A stretch of DNA of 64,000 nt, from assembly GCA_025618425.1 (NCBI GenBank), contig CM046846.1, forward strand, positions 3,022,642 through 3,086,641, written 5' to 3'. How positions within the stretch are numbered: position 1 is the stretch's first letter; each line of letters begins with the position of its first letter. Below are positions 23,588 to 35,600 of the stretch, one piece after another. The DNA is from Heliocidaris tuberculata. Taxonomy: Eukaryota; Echinodermata; Echinoidea; Camarodonta; Echinometridae. The notes beneath the pieces were generated by a model, which saw nothing but the letters and a program-made list of their open reading frames with translations, searched no databases and had not been told where the DNA came from. The translations under genes and the position numbers were made by a program.

Positions 23588-23914
23588 CAGGGGCGGATCC
23601 AGGATTTTGTATAAGGGGGGGGGGCACACAAATGCAGGTTTGTCAATTTTGTCTGGAGGGAGACTCGCCAGCTCTCGAAAAGTCGCTCAATGGGGGGGGG
23701 GGGGGGGGGGCTCCAAAATTCACTCGGGGTGGTGGTGTTATGAGGGTCCAGTGTCCATCCATAATTCTCTGACAAGCAACAAAAAAAAAAAGGTTTTGGA
23801 TTCTAAAAGGGGGGGGGGGGACAAAAAGGGAGGGGACAAAAAGGGAGGGCACAATGCATACTTTTCTTCTAAAGGGGGGCACGGGCCGGATGTGCCCCCC
23901 TAAATCCGCCACTG
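23588..23914. mobile_element. hAT-type MITE with 8-bp target duplication
   Basis: The ends are CAGGGGCGGATCCAGG and AAATCCGCCACTG. They are flanked by identical GTCCATCC at 23580-23587 and 23915-23922. An 8-bp duplication with CAG..CTG ends is the hAT signature. The interior holds very long G-runs (for example 23691-23710) and the family landmark ATTCTCTGACAAGCAAC. It is non-coding; the Gly-rich frames are artefacts. Confidence 0.88.
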
Positions 23915-24107
23915 GTCCATCCTATCGAATGGCGAGACTAAAAGGAGGAAAAGAGGACACGGAGAGAACGAGAGAGAAGGGGAATGGGGGGGGGGGGGTG
24001 ATTAAAAAAAATACAATACTCCCTTCCCTCCTCTCGTCTGCCTCATTCTCTCACAGTTCATCCACTATATACGAGTCTACGACCAATGCACCTCCCTTAT
24101 ACCAGTC

Positions 24108-24260
24108 CTGGGGCCCGTTGCACAAAACTTGCGTTTAATCGCAACTCCTAAAAATCAAACGCAAGTCCTCAATGCGCTCTTCTGATTGGCTGAAAATAAA
24201 GTTGCGTTTGATTTTCCTGAGTTGCGTTCAAACGCAAGTTTTTTGTGCAACGGGCCCCAG
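24108..24260. mobile_element. Palindromic MITE, TIR CTGGGGCCCGTTGCACAAAA
   Basis: CTGGGGCCCGTTGCAC at the left and GTGCAACGGGCCCCAG at the right are exact inverses. The interior carries repeats of TTGCGTTTGATTTTCC and ACTTGCGTTTAATCGCAACT. A left-truncated second copy is at 34336-34490, inside intron 2 of the first LAPTM-like gene. Confidence 0.88.
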
Positions 24261-24827
24261 CTCATCCTCAACATTGCTCAATGGCTTGATCCAGCATGCA
24301 AGGCCGATGACATCGACAGACAGGATGCTGACTTATCATCGACAGAGCTCTTGTACTGTATACTTTCTAACTTCCCTTTCTCAATAAGAGCCCCAATTAC
24401 GTAATCAAGGAAAACTACCTTTCAAAACCTCCTCTCAAAATTCCTGATAATCATGATAATTTTAACTTTAAACACATGCCAGTCTATCCGAGGTAATTTA
24501 ATGAATATTGAGAAATATAACGAATAATTTAAAAATCTTATCGAAATTCTAGAATGAAATATGATTATATATCTCATCTTAAAGTAAAAAAAAGACAAAT
24601 TTCTCCTCCTTCTTGACTGCATGCAGGTACTGATATAGAAGGGGGAGGGGTAATTTATCTTGTCAGCCCCGTGTGATGTACAACCATTAACGAAAGAATA
24701 TATCATCAGCCTTTTCACAGAGGCTCCCACATGGTGTTACCGAAAGCCTTCAATTGTGAACATTATATGTTGTGTTGATTCTTTTCCTGGGCCTTAAAAC
24801 CGGGGGAGGGCGTTCGCCGGCTTCATC

Positions 24828-24860
24828 CGAAGCTCTATATATACGTCACTAGACTGACAT
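24828..24860 (+). promoter_or_regulatory. TATA-like plus CRE-like motif, orphan
   Basis: CTCTATATATACGTCACTAG joins a TATATATA stretch to TACGTCA, a cAMP-response half site. No exon is identified downstream, so this is weak evidence of a promoter. Confidence 0.2.
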
Positions 24861-25099
24861 CATTGGTTATTTTTCATTCCATTCTTTTCAACATAAAGGA
24901 TTCAAGTTGCTATAGGAAGATTTGAAGATAAGAAAATCCAATTTTTGTACCCGTCTGTACTGATTATTTAAACATACAAATTTGTCAAGTATTTCCCAGT
25001 ACGTTATTTCACCATACAATGTAACATGCCTTTCTTTGAAAAGGTTATAGCTTTAAAAGGAAGAACGATCCGGAAAAAATAGGCTTTATATAATCTGCA

Positions 25100-27297
25100 T
25101 GGGTTTTTTTTTTTTTTTTTTTTTTGTTGTTTAGAATTCTCGTCATCATAAGACTAAGGTATAATATTTTTGATCTGTTACTATACTAAATTCCGTAATT
25201 TTCGCATTCTCAGGTGTAGATATCATTGACCGAGAGTAAAACATAATAATCCTCTATCTGTCACCTTCAAAAAGCCCTTAAAAACGTTCTTCTTCCCTCA
25301 CTAATATGATGTGATGTGTTTGTTTGTTTGTTTTTGGTCTGTGAATTCTTCTGTTTCTTTTCAAATCTCTAATTTTATAATTTTAAAACATGATCAGGCT
25401 GTCGACTTGTTCAGATCTCGGATACACTTATTATTTACTAGCCAGAAAAAAGTAATAAAGAAATACAATATTCATGAATTGTACTGCAGTATTTGTTTCA
25501 TTAATAAATACTGAGCTGCAATGCTGATTTTAATCATGATATAATAGGGAGATTAATAAACACCAAACCTAAAAATTGCGATAAAAAGCAAACAACTTTC
25601 ATCCCGATTTTTTTTCATCATCTTAATATGAGACGAAAGGCTATATGTAAATGAAATTTTTTTCTGAACTGCCAATGAATAAATAAATAAATAAAAAATA
25701 ACAAATATTTACCTTTCTCCAAAAATCATATCAATAACAGAATACGGAAATTTCAAAAGTAGAGGAGATAAATAATTTTGTAATGGCTTGCAAGAGGAAT
25801 CGTAAATAAGGGTTAGCTTTATTTTTCACTTATTTTTGTCATCTCGTGTCAAATATTTCACACCGTGCATGTGAATCTAAAGTGTTGCTCATAAGACCAT
25901 CTAATACCCCAGGCATATCACTATTTCAAACTAATCAATAATCTACAAACTATCTCTCGTCTCCTTATCTAGGTTTCCTTTTGATATAACCCCTATAAAA
26001 TCTTTTCTCTCCCACAATATCAGAAGTATACTTTGCATATTCTAAAAGAAATGTAATAAGAAATAATTTTGGAATAACTTTGCTTTTATACATGTATCAA
26101 ATATCACTTCCATATATTAGTGAAAACGTTAAGTGTCATTACATTATCAAGTTGCAATATTTTGTATTTTGTACAATTAATGTATTCGCGTTTTGTTTGT
26201 TGGGAGAAAAATTAAAGAGTATTAAAAAAATAAAACCCATTTGCCATTCGGATAATGTAATTTTTCGGTAGGTCTATTTGGTTTGACTAAGGGAGAAAAG
26301 TTGTCCAAAAGACGGCCAAGCTGACACTTCCAACCGACTGTGACCATCGCCTTCAATGAACATGGCCTTTAACAGACCCTCAGACCATCATAACAATCAC
26401 AATCTCATCCGGTACAATGACATGTTCAATCACGTATTCATTTCCTTCTATCAGAGTATATGACAATACCCTGTCATATATGTCTCAATATAGTGTGATG
26501 TCGTAGTCATTGGTATACCTGTTTTGACCGGTTCGAACCGCTTCATTTATTATAATTGGCATTGCAGAAGTTTAAAAATTACAATCATTGATAATTTAAA
26601 TCGTATTAGCATGCATTGCCGTTTACAAATTCAGTTTAAATCAACGACTTGTCGCCTTTCTGATTTTTTTGTTTGTTGTGAAACATATAATGCATTCAAA
26701 TTAGAAAGAAATAATTTTGTATTGTCCATTTATGCATTTAGGTAGCATATATCTATGTTCTAATTGTATATTGATAATTTCTATCATACACATGTGTTTT
26801 AAGGTAAGTTATGAATATCGTCTTTTGTTATAGGCATACTTGTAAGTGTATTAACATCTGCTTTCGAATCATATATGCAAAACTTTAAAATCATTCTTTA
26901 TACTTTTTTTTTGTAATGAACATTAAACCAAATTACAAAACAAATAAACCAATGAAGTGACCAAAATGCTTATAAAAGTATCCGTATGTGGGGAAGTTTG
27001 CTGATCCAGATTTGAAAATATTATATTAACACGGAGTAGGCTATATTCATGCATTCAGTTAATCAAAACATAATCAGAACAAATAAAGTTTACTTTACTA
27101 AAGCTAAGATACGTAATCATCTTTTCTTAGATTTATAAAAAAAATCAAATTAAAACCTAAAATAATCTATGTTCTCTTTTGAATCTTATAAAAACATATA
27201 AACTTACTTCAATAATAGGTAATCTGGATTGCTCATCATGTGAAAAGTATATTCATTTATAACAGAGAATAAAAGTTAACAATAATAAGTATGTTTG
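25100..27297. other. AT-rich intergenic DNA, no feature recognised
   Basis: A T-run (25107-25126) and TTTG repeats (25316-25335) are the only regular patterns. No frame is exon-like. Confidence 0.5.
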
Positions 27298-27317
27298 TCA
27301 AAAGAATGCAATGTCAC

Positions 27318-28207
27318 GAAACTTATATACATTGTTTTGTTGAATGCTGGGCTGTAAAACCCATTTGGGATAAATTAATTACGGTTATAAATCAAAGAAG
27401 TAAGAAAATAATACACCCTTCAGAGTTTGATAATGTTCGGTTATGAGAATGATACATTTTCAACATACTTATTTCTTTTACTTAAATATTACATTTATTT
27501 ATGCAAATTTCAAAGTAAATCTCCAAATTTTGAAGCCTTTAAAGCTTATGTTGCAACCACCAAAGGTCTTGAATACCACATTGCAAAAAGGAAACACAAA
27601 CTTGTATCTCATTTTCGGAAGTGGAGATTTGATATATAACCCCCCCCCCCTGCCTGCCTGCCTGCCAGTTATTATATTGATTGTTTACATAAGTATGTCA
27701 TTTATTATGTCTCGTCTACTTCATCTGTTCATGGAGGCAGCTTGGGTGTCTGGAAGATCCACGCCTGGGATGCAGGACGATGGGGGCATGTTCTGGCTGG
27801 TTGTTTGGTTGGCTTTCTTGCCGGTTCTGGGGGTTCCTTGGACGGGACAGGCTTCATGCACGCCTTTTTTGCCTTGTGTTGTATGTTAGTGATGAGTCAG
27901 TGTAGTGAATGCATATAAGAGGCGTATTTAGTTGGGATGAAGTGGTTGCTTGATTTATACATGTGCATGGAGTCTGTTGCGTCTTTTGGGCCCTTGTCCC
28001 GGCGGGGCTGTCGGCCTTTCGATCGGCGGGTCTATGTCGGCCTCGCCTGTGCGTCTTGGGCAGGTTTTTCCTTCGTCCCCTTGGTGCCTTCATGGGGTCG
28101 AATTTGTTGATTTATTTTTCTATCCATAATCACCTTGTAATCATATGTAAATGATATGATTGTTTTGATTCAATAAAACACATAAAAGAAAGAAAGAAAG
28201 AAAAAAA
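27318..28207 (+). mobile_element. 5'-truncated L1/Tx1-type LINE with 17-bp target duplication
   Basis: AAAGAATGCAATGTCAC occurs at 27301-27317 and again at 28208-28224, directly after an A-rich tail (AAAGAAAGAAAG then A-run, 28182-28210). That is the mark of target-primed reverse transcription. The 5' end begins inside the ORF2 C-terminus: ETYIHCFVECWAVKPIWDKL is the familiar zinc-knuckle-like tail region of L1/Tx1-type ORF2 proteins. The frame shifts by one near 27425, then continues as YYIYLCKFQSKSPNFEAFKA to a stop at 27637. The 3' UTR contains AATAAA near 28171. It is a dead, truncated copy. Confidence 0.85.
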
Positions 28208-28224
28208 AAAGAATGCAATGTCAC

Positions 28225-29336
28225 TTCGTATCACGAAACATTATAGCGCATTTTTTATCCAGGGGCGAATCCGATTAAGTTTCCGATTATAACAGCTGCC
28301 ATGGCTGCGGTCAACCACAAAATGTTGAACATACTTGTTGTAGCCTTTTCTGCTTATAGGTAAAGGTTAAACATGATATTTGCCAATGGCATTGTCATGA
28401 TTGCCCCCTCCCCTTCAAGGAATAAGAAATTAAAATAATACTTTGTTTAGGAAAAAGTAAGTTGAGAAAATGTTAAATATCATCAAGTAAATGAGAGTAC
28501 CCACAAATGTCAAATTTTTGAGAAAATGTTGAGAAAATTTTCTCCAAATGTTGAGAATATGAAGTTTCTTATAAGGTACAGGGAAAATTATCCATGGACG
28601 TCAAAGAATGCTAATCTGTATGTTCGATTTAAATGCAAACATTATGCAGTGTCTATAAAGAGAAAGAAACAATATCCTTAAACTTCTGTGTATACTAAAA
28701 CCTCCGAAACCAAATTGAAATAGGTATTTCTAGCAAGGCGTCACAGATGCAAATATAATTCATCGAATGATTACTCATTAATGTGAAAATCAGCTTGTTT
28801 GAACCATTGCCACATTTTTCACATGGCAAAGTGAAATAAATGTCAGTCCATTAAAAGGAATGTGCTAATCGATAGCGTCATTTTATGTATTTTCCCCTTC
28901 ATTTGATATATTCATAACGATGGAAGATAAAGATTTTCCCATTTTATTCTATCAAATTGCATACACGTATCTTTTTATACATGATGCTCATATCCATTAT
29001 GAACAGCATTGAGCCATGTGCTGAGACATTCATCAAACTGAGCAGTAAATACACATATAGAACGAATTAGGATGTGGAAAAACAAGATTTAACTAGTTGT
29101 TCGAATGTAATTTAGAAAGGCGTTTAGCAGAGGAATTCCTTGGCAAATTTCATTCATCAATATAAAATTAGACCGAGGCTAGTGTAGGTGGGGCGTGCCA
29201 TGTGCGTGTGTGTGAGAGAGGGGCAGTGGTGTGTGGGTGTGGTGGTATCTTGCGTGTGCTTATTGTGGAAAGAATAGCACATTTTTTACCCAGCAGATGA
29301 AAATTTAGTGACAAATAACCAGGAAATATGAAGTAG
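28225..29336. other. Intergenic DNA, no feature recognised
   Basis: AT-rich, short frames only. A fragment near 28260 (CCAGGGGCGAATCC) resembles a hAT-type MITE end without a partner. Confidence 0.45.
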
Positions 29337-29344
29337 GTGTCAAC

Positions 29345-29413
29345 CACTAGCGTAGCTGAGGGGGGGGGGGGGCAGGGGGGCAGAGTGCCCCTCCTGGCAA
29401 CTTTTCCTCCATG

Positions 29414-29449
<36 letters not shown>

Positions 29450-29738
29450 GTTGCTTGTCAGAGAATTATGGAGGAAAACATGTGATAACCTCCCCCCCCC
29501 CCCCCAATGAGTGAGCGTTTGAGAGCTGGCGAGAAGGAAAAAATACGAATCTCCCTTCAAGCAGAATTTTAGAATTTAGAATTTTTTAAAAAAAATTTCT
29601 TTTTTTTTTTGCTTGTCAGAGAATTATGGAGGAAAACATCTCATAACTCCCTCCCCCCACTGAGCGGGAAGAAAAAAATACGGGTCTCCCTTCAAGCAGA
29701 ATTTGCCCCCCTTGTAAAAAATTCTAGCTACGCCACTG
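29345..29738. mobile_element. hAT-type MITE, 8-bp target duplication GTGTCAAC
   Basis: Flanked by GTGTCAAC at 29337-29344 and 29739-29746. The ends are CACTAGCGTAGCTGAGG and TAGCTACGCCACTG. The family phrase GCTTGTCAGAGAATTATGGA occurs twice inside (about 29453 and 29611), so the element is internally duplicated. Long G-, T- and C-runs are present. It is non-coding. Confidence 0.85.
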
Positions 29739-30230
29739 GTGTCAACAATGTTTGTTGTAGGTGCATGGGAAGGCCTTCAAACGAAAATCAGAAATTCAAA
29801 CAATTAACTCTCCATTCATCATTCCTAATCATTACAATTTCAAAGTAACCGAACATCTACAAGTCTTCAGCGAGCACATTATTGAGATAAGAGATAAGAA
29901 GCTATTAAACCGATAAAGAGTTTACCTCTGTTTTTGAGTCATATTTATCCATGGCAGGTCAAGAAAAGGGTATTGAGGTTTGGTTATAGGGTTGTTTGTT
30001 CGATATATTCTTCTACATTTTACAGCTGAATATCACTTTTCAGTCGTATGTTTTTTTAAATGCAAGTGTGACCCCTAGTAGTGCAGTCTTTTGTTCCCTG
30101 TTTTGGGGTAGAGTTTCCCCTTTTCCTGAAAAGACATCCATGATTAGATTGATTGGTAACCTTTGATTCCTATCGAGCCATTCGGGGATAATGAAGTATG
30201 TCTGTGCGTGATTTCCAATATTCTAACTGT

Positions 30231-30285
30231 CACCATGATGACGACAACAACGATGTGATGATGGTGTTGATGACGGTAATGATGA

Positions 30286-30319
<34 letters not shown>

Positions 30320-30500
30320 GGCGATAATGATGATGGGGATGATGATCATGATGACGAATGAATAAATAAAATGATTTAATATTTGATAATGATAACGATA
30401 ATGACGATGATAATGATGATGAGGCGGAGAAGGACGAGGATTATGGTAATGATGATAGCGATTTCAATCGTGGTGATAATGAAATCGAGGAAAACGAGGA
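30231..30500. repeat. (GAT)n / (GGT)n microsatellite
   Basis: Degenerate GAT trinucleotide repeats with a short GGT run (30303-30322). Frames rich in Met/Ile or Asp are artefacts. Confidence 0.9.
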
Positions 30501-30895
30501 ATGCCTGCATGAATCTACATTTTTTAGCATACCTCTTTTTTTTTTACCATCATTACTTTCCTATACCATAAAAAACAACTTTACTGCACAGTATTTTAAA
30601 GCAGAAAGTTGGCTATCATAAGCTGCAATATCCAACGAGTTCCTATCCTGTGTAGACTTAGACTCAGAAGAAGGATTATTGTCTGACATGGAAACCCCTT
30701 TTCATTATTATCATATGGATGTTATGCAATGAACCTCGAATTAGATGTTGAGGGATAGATCTGTGAATTCCAAATTTTATTCGGTATTTCCCACTTGAAG
30801 CCGTAACTCAATTTATGTAGAATTAGGAAAAGTCCAAAGGAAGAACGTTATATGATAACAGGCGCAATACCTGAAGGGTGTTACTTTAGCATTAG

Positions 30896-31203
30896 CAGTG
30901 GCGTAGCTAGGATTTTTACAAGGGGGGGGGGGGTGGGCAAATTCTGCTTGAAGGGAGACCCGTATTTTTTTCTTGTCGCCAGCGCTCCAAAACTCGCTCA
31001 GTGGTGGTGGTGGTGGGGGGGGGGGGTATTTTTTCGCCAGCCCTCAAAAAGTCGCTCAGTGGGGGGGGGGGGGGGGGGAGGGGAATTATCAGATGTTTTC
31101 CTCCATAATTCTCTGACAAGCAACAAAAAAAAAAAAAAAAATTCTAGGAAAAGTTGTCAGGGGGGCACGCTGCCCCCTGCCCCCCCCCTCAGCTACGCTA
31201 GAG
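30896..31203. mobile_element. hAT-type MITE, 8-bp target duplication AGCATTAG
   Basis: AGCATTAG lies at 30888-30895 and 31204-31211. The ends are CAGTGGCGTAGCTAGG and CAGCTACGCTAGAG. It contains two G-run/TCGCTCAGTGG units and the CATAATTCTCTGACAAGCAA phrase, in the orientation opposite to the 29345 copy. It lies about 0.6 kb upstream of the first LAPTM-like gene. Confidence 0.85.
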
Positions 31204-31729
31204 AGCATTAGTCATATCAAGTATTTTACCAGTTTACCACAAGCACCGTCAATGCTTTTGCGACAAACAACCAAACAAACCTTCACAATCGCGAGATGCC
31301 CCCCGTACGTCACGAAAAATATCAGCTGATAGCACCAATCAACTGTTAGTACGCCTTTCCGCATAACGACACAAACCTTCTCTCTAATCAACTCATATGA
31401 CATGCATATATACTAGAAGAGTTTTAACGAAAGTTCAGAACTGAAATACAACTCAATCACTTCATAGGATAGAGGATTTTACTGGTGCCAAATGTATATC
31501 GCTTGTATTCCAATTATAAATGTAGATCAGTGCTGCTTTTCCAGAATCAGTTACATGCATTGTGATAGCATAAAACTTGTGGCGAGATATTATTCGCATT
31601 TGGCAGGAGCTCGATCGAGCTGGCAGAAAGAAACTGCATTGACAAAATTGTTTGCCAATCATTTTTTCCGATTCGAAGACACTTGAAGAGTGACTGTCAT
31701 ACCCTGCACAATCAGATCATCCTTATCTT

Positions 31730-31745
31730 TTACATTTATAAGAAG
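31730..31745 (+). promoter_or_regulatory. TATA-like box of the first LAPTM-like gene
   Basis: TTTATAAGAAG about 45-50 bases before the ATG at 31782. The spacing would give a very short leader, so this is a candidate only. Confidence 0.3.
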
Positions 31746-31781
31746 ACGATTTTTTTTTGCATACTTTGAAAGGATTTCAAA

Positions 31782-32613
31782 ATGGCGATCATCATGAAGA
31801 GTTGCTGCTGCTTTGAGACGATTGAAAAGGGTACAGTAGCATCTGCTATCTACTCTATGGTAAGTGTGTTAAAAATCCAAAAATGATTATATTTGTATAT
31901 TATATTTCAAAAGAATTATATAAACGGACTGTGATATGGGCGTCGAAAGATTTCCAACTTTATATTAATGTCGGAATTAACTGCGATCATGGAGGGTTTT
32001 ATCCCCCCCCCCCTCCCCGAATATTGATCGACACCCATAAAGGGCGACTTTGTTACCAGTACCATGTAAAGAGAATAATAATTGATGAATTATAAAGCTT
32101 TCATATTATTTGTCACTGATCGTTACTTTTTATGGGATTCAGCGGAGAAGAATTCGTTTGTTTCTTTGGCATGGACATGTTCTTTTTTGTATGGTGGTAC
32201 AGTTTCTAGGTCCAAGACTGTATGTGATATAAAAGTGTTATAATAGTCATTCACAATCAAAAGGTATTTCATAACGCGACACATAGTTACATACATTGTA
32301 GAGATCGTGGGAGAGAAAACGAAATTTTCGAAGTTAGAGTTGAATTACGTTCAGATGACATTAGACATGTTAGAAAAATTAGTGGCTTTTTCAGAAATCG
32401 ATAAAACGGGGCAGAATCTTCCCAAACAGTGAGTGTGGGTGGTGGTGGGGATGGGGGGGAGGGGGGGGGGGCGGAATGTCTCTTGGCAACCATAGATACA
32501 TTGAAATGTAATATTTTTCCTGGACCCTCGGACATGGGGGAATACGTAACCTGCATCCAATGCTGGATACGCCACCAGAGACTAAAAATGCATGAAATTA
32601 AATGTTTACTTGG

Positions 32614-32659
<46 letters not shown>

Positions 32660-35600
32660 AAAAATCAAGTAAAAACAAGAAATGGAAATGAGATCAATAA
32701 ACGTCAACAAGCAATAACCTGTCTAGATGTAGGTCGTGTTTACATGTCATGTTCATGTTAAAGTCATCAAACACAGATCTAAAAAAGAAAAAATCCTTTC
32801 TCTCTATTATTTCTTTGTATATCCGAGGGTGCCTATAAATACCCAGTCTCATGGTGTTATGCTGAAAGCAGCAGTGATTCATATTGTTCTATTGTTATAC
32901 GTGATGATTTAGACATGGATGGATTGTGTCGAATCTTAGGTTAAGACTCTTTGGATAGATCATACTTCCGTTCATGGCGGATATTTTGTATGGACCTGGA
33001 ACTTGGTGCGGGATTGGTCGGGGCCCTGGGGTCCATTTAGGGTAGAGTGCCCCCCACCCCCCGAAATCCCATGTTATGTTGACGAGACGTGTAATTCTAT
33101 GATATTGAATTTGATAGTTGATTGTTTATATCATCGACAGGATTTTCAGAAAGATATCTTCCGCTATAGCTTCTATGTTATAAACTAGATATTTCTTAAA
33201 TAAAAATGGGACTGTTTATCTACACAGAGATCTTAACAAAATAATACTACATGTATTATAATGATGGTTTAGTATTTTGTAGAATGTATTTATTATCAAC
33301 TTATACACTGCCTGAACACAAATGCACTATAAGAAGACATCAAAGTTAATCAAATTTTCAATTTCCCCCTCCCATTCTATTTTCTAATAATTCTTAAATG
33401 TACAATCTATGTAAGCGGGCCTCGAAGTCCAAACCCCTATGCAGTATCCGCCCCATGCACATACCCTCTGCCCGCTGTCGATTGTTGTCCCATTGAGAGG
33501 ATTGTGATGGTTTCCGGATAACGGATACCGGTTGCATTTTAATGGGTCCGTTAAACCCGAGATCTGAGTTAGATATAACGTGATAGCCTCACCCTATGAC
33601 CTCACCATATAGCCAAAGCTGTATGTGATGGGTATTTCTCTCATACCCCATGCCATGTAAGCTCTTAATCCGATATACAGATTTGTGTGAAACATGAGAC
33701 CGCATGAAAAATTAATTATCTTTATAAAGAACTGAGTTTTGTTGTCAACAGACCGAGACAGTTTCATGTCATTCAAATTCGCACTGTTTCATGGCTTAAT
33801 ATAGCTGTTTTTTATTCACAAAGAACAATGGCGTTACATTTCTGATATTTAAATGAATGATATCTGTACATACTCAGTAGATTGCTTTCCCTAATTCACT
33901 CTAGTCCTTTATTATTAATAAATCTAGTAACATATAAAGATGATACAAAGTTTGTATATCTTTAGCTCCATTTTGTCCTGAATTTTGATTTGAAGCTTTC
34001 AGCGTATTTATCCCATTGTTAATCTTATGGTACTATTTGCCTATTCCCCACCATTTTCTGGTTGCTCTTGTAGAGCTTGTTCTTTTAGATTTCGCTTCAT
34101 TGTAGTGTTGTTACATTAAATATTTTATTTTTTCTCTTCCTTTTCTTGTACAGTTGACATCTATCATCGCATTTGGCTGGGTAACATACAGGATTCAGCC
34201 ACTGCAAACATTATTCCAAGGTAAGAGGGTCTTCTCAGGATGACGAAAAAAAAAATGTTTACAATTCTTGATAGATTTGTCACCATGGTAACAATAAATC
34301 ACAATAACAGACAGTGTTATGTTGAGGATGACGAGACAAACTTGCGTTTAATCGCAACTCCTAAAAATCAAACGCAAGTCCTTAATGCGCACTTCTGATT
34401 GGCTGAAAATAAAGTTGCGTTTGATTTTCCTAAGTTGCGTTTGATTTTCCTGAGTTGCGTTCAAACGCAGGTTTTGTGCAACGGGCCCCTGGGAAACGTC
34501 TTATAAAACATTATTTAGTCGAAATCAAGCAACACAGAAGCACAAGTAAAGGGATTTTTTCCTTAAAGGAAACAATGTCAAAGAAGACGATCGTCACAAT
34601 TTGTATGCAAATGAGATGTAACTTGATGCAAAAATATTATATAGTAAAATATTATCTGTCTCTGTTTCTTCAGATATGGAAGGGGACCATGAGATGCATC
34701 TGCAAGCCATTTACGTGTCCTACCTGGTGGCTGTCATCCTCACTGTCTGCCTCGTTGCCTCAGCCATGATTCTCCTTGTCGGAACCATCAAGGTATGTAT
34801 AGCTTCATCCGTGAATGTTTTATTTTCCAGTCCAATATAATAATGTGAACATACCATTGTAATTTATTTCATAGTTAGCCCTTTAATGTCTCTTTATTTG
34901 CTATTTACCTTTCCTCTTCTTCATCCTGCATTGCTATTCCTTATTCCATCATTTCTCAATTATGTGTTCATACCCCCCCTCTCTCTCTCTCTCCCTCCTT
35001 CTTTTCCCTATCTCTGTTCATTATCTGCTTGTATTTCTAATTTAAAAGTTAACAAATAGTAATTGTTTTTCAAGTTGTTTATAGCCTAAAACAAAGAGTA
35101 TTGACATTGTGATAATCATGCATAATTTCATCAGAAAGAAAAAGATTTTCTTAAAAAGCTGTTTTGTGCTGCAAAATTTCGGCTTTTTGTTCGTTCTTGC
35201 GGATTACTCTGATGAGTGCAAGACGAAGAGCTGCAGTTTGTCTCTTTTTAATGCCATTCTTCGGTACTTGTTTCTTTCAGTTTAACTAATGAGGTTATCA
35301 AATTCTCTCTCATACAGGGTAATCGTTACTGTTTGATACCATTCCTCATCATCATCCTCGTCACCATCGTCCTTCAAGTGCCCTTCACAGTCTTCTTACT
35401 TTGGCATTTTATACAGGTGAGTTTATGATATTAACACAACTTCATAAATTATGCCATTTTATTACTGCTTTAAGATAATTCTGACACAATAATTATTGTA
35501 AAGTAACCGATTTGGGAGCTGACAAAATGACAATGTTAACAGAGTGTTTGAATGACTTTCATGCTGATTAAAATGATAGATTCAATTTAAAGTAATTTTA

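Noticed and set aside
23497..23912. Gly/Pro-rich frames
   Set aside because: They lie in the G-runs of a hAT-type MITE with clear target duplications.
24172..24404. Two overlapping frames of ~70 residues
   Set aside because: They begin inside the GGGCCCGTTGCAC palindromic MITE; no domain.
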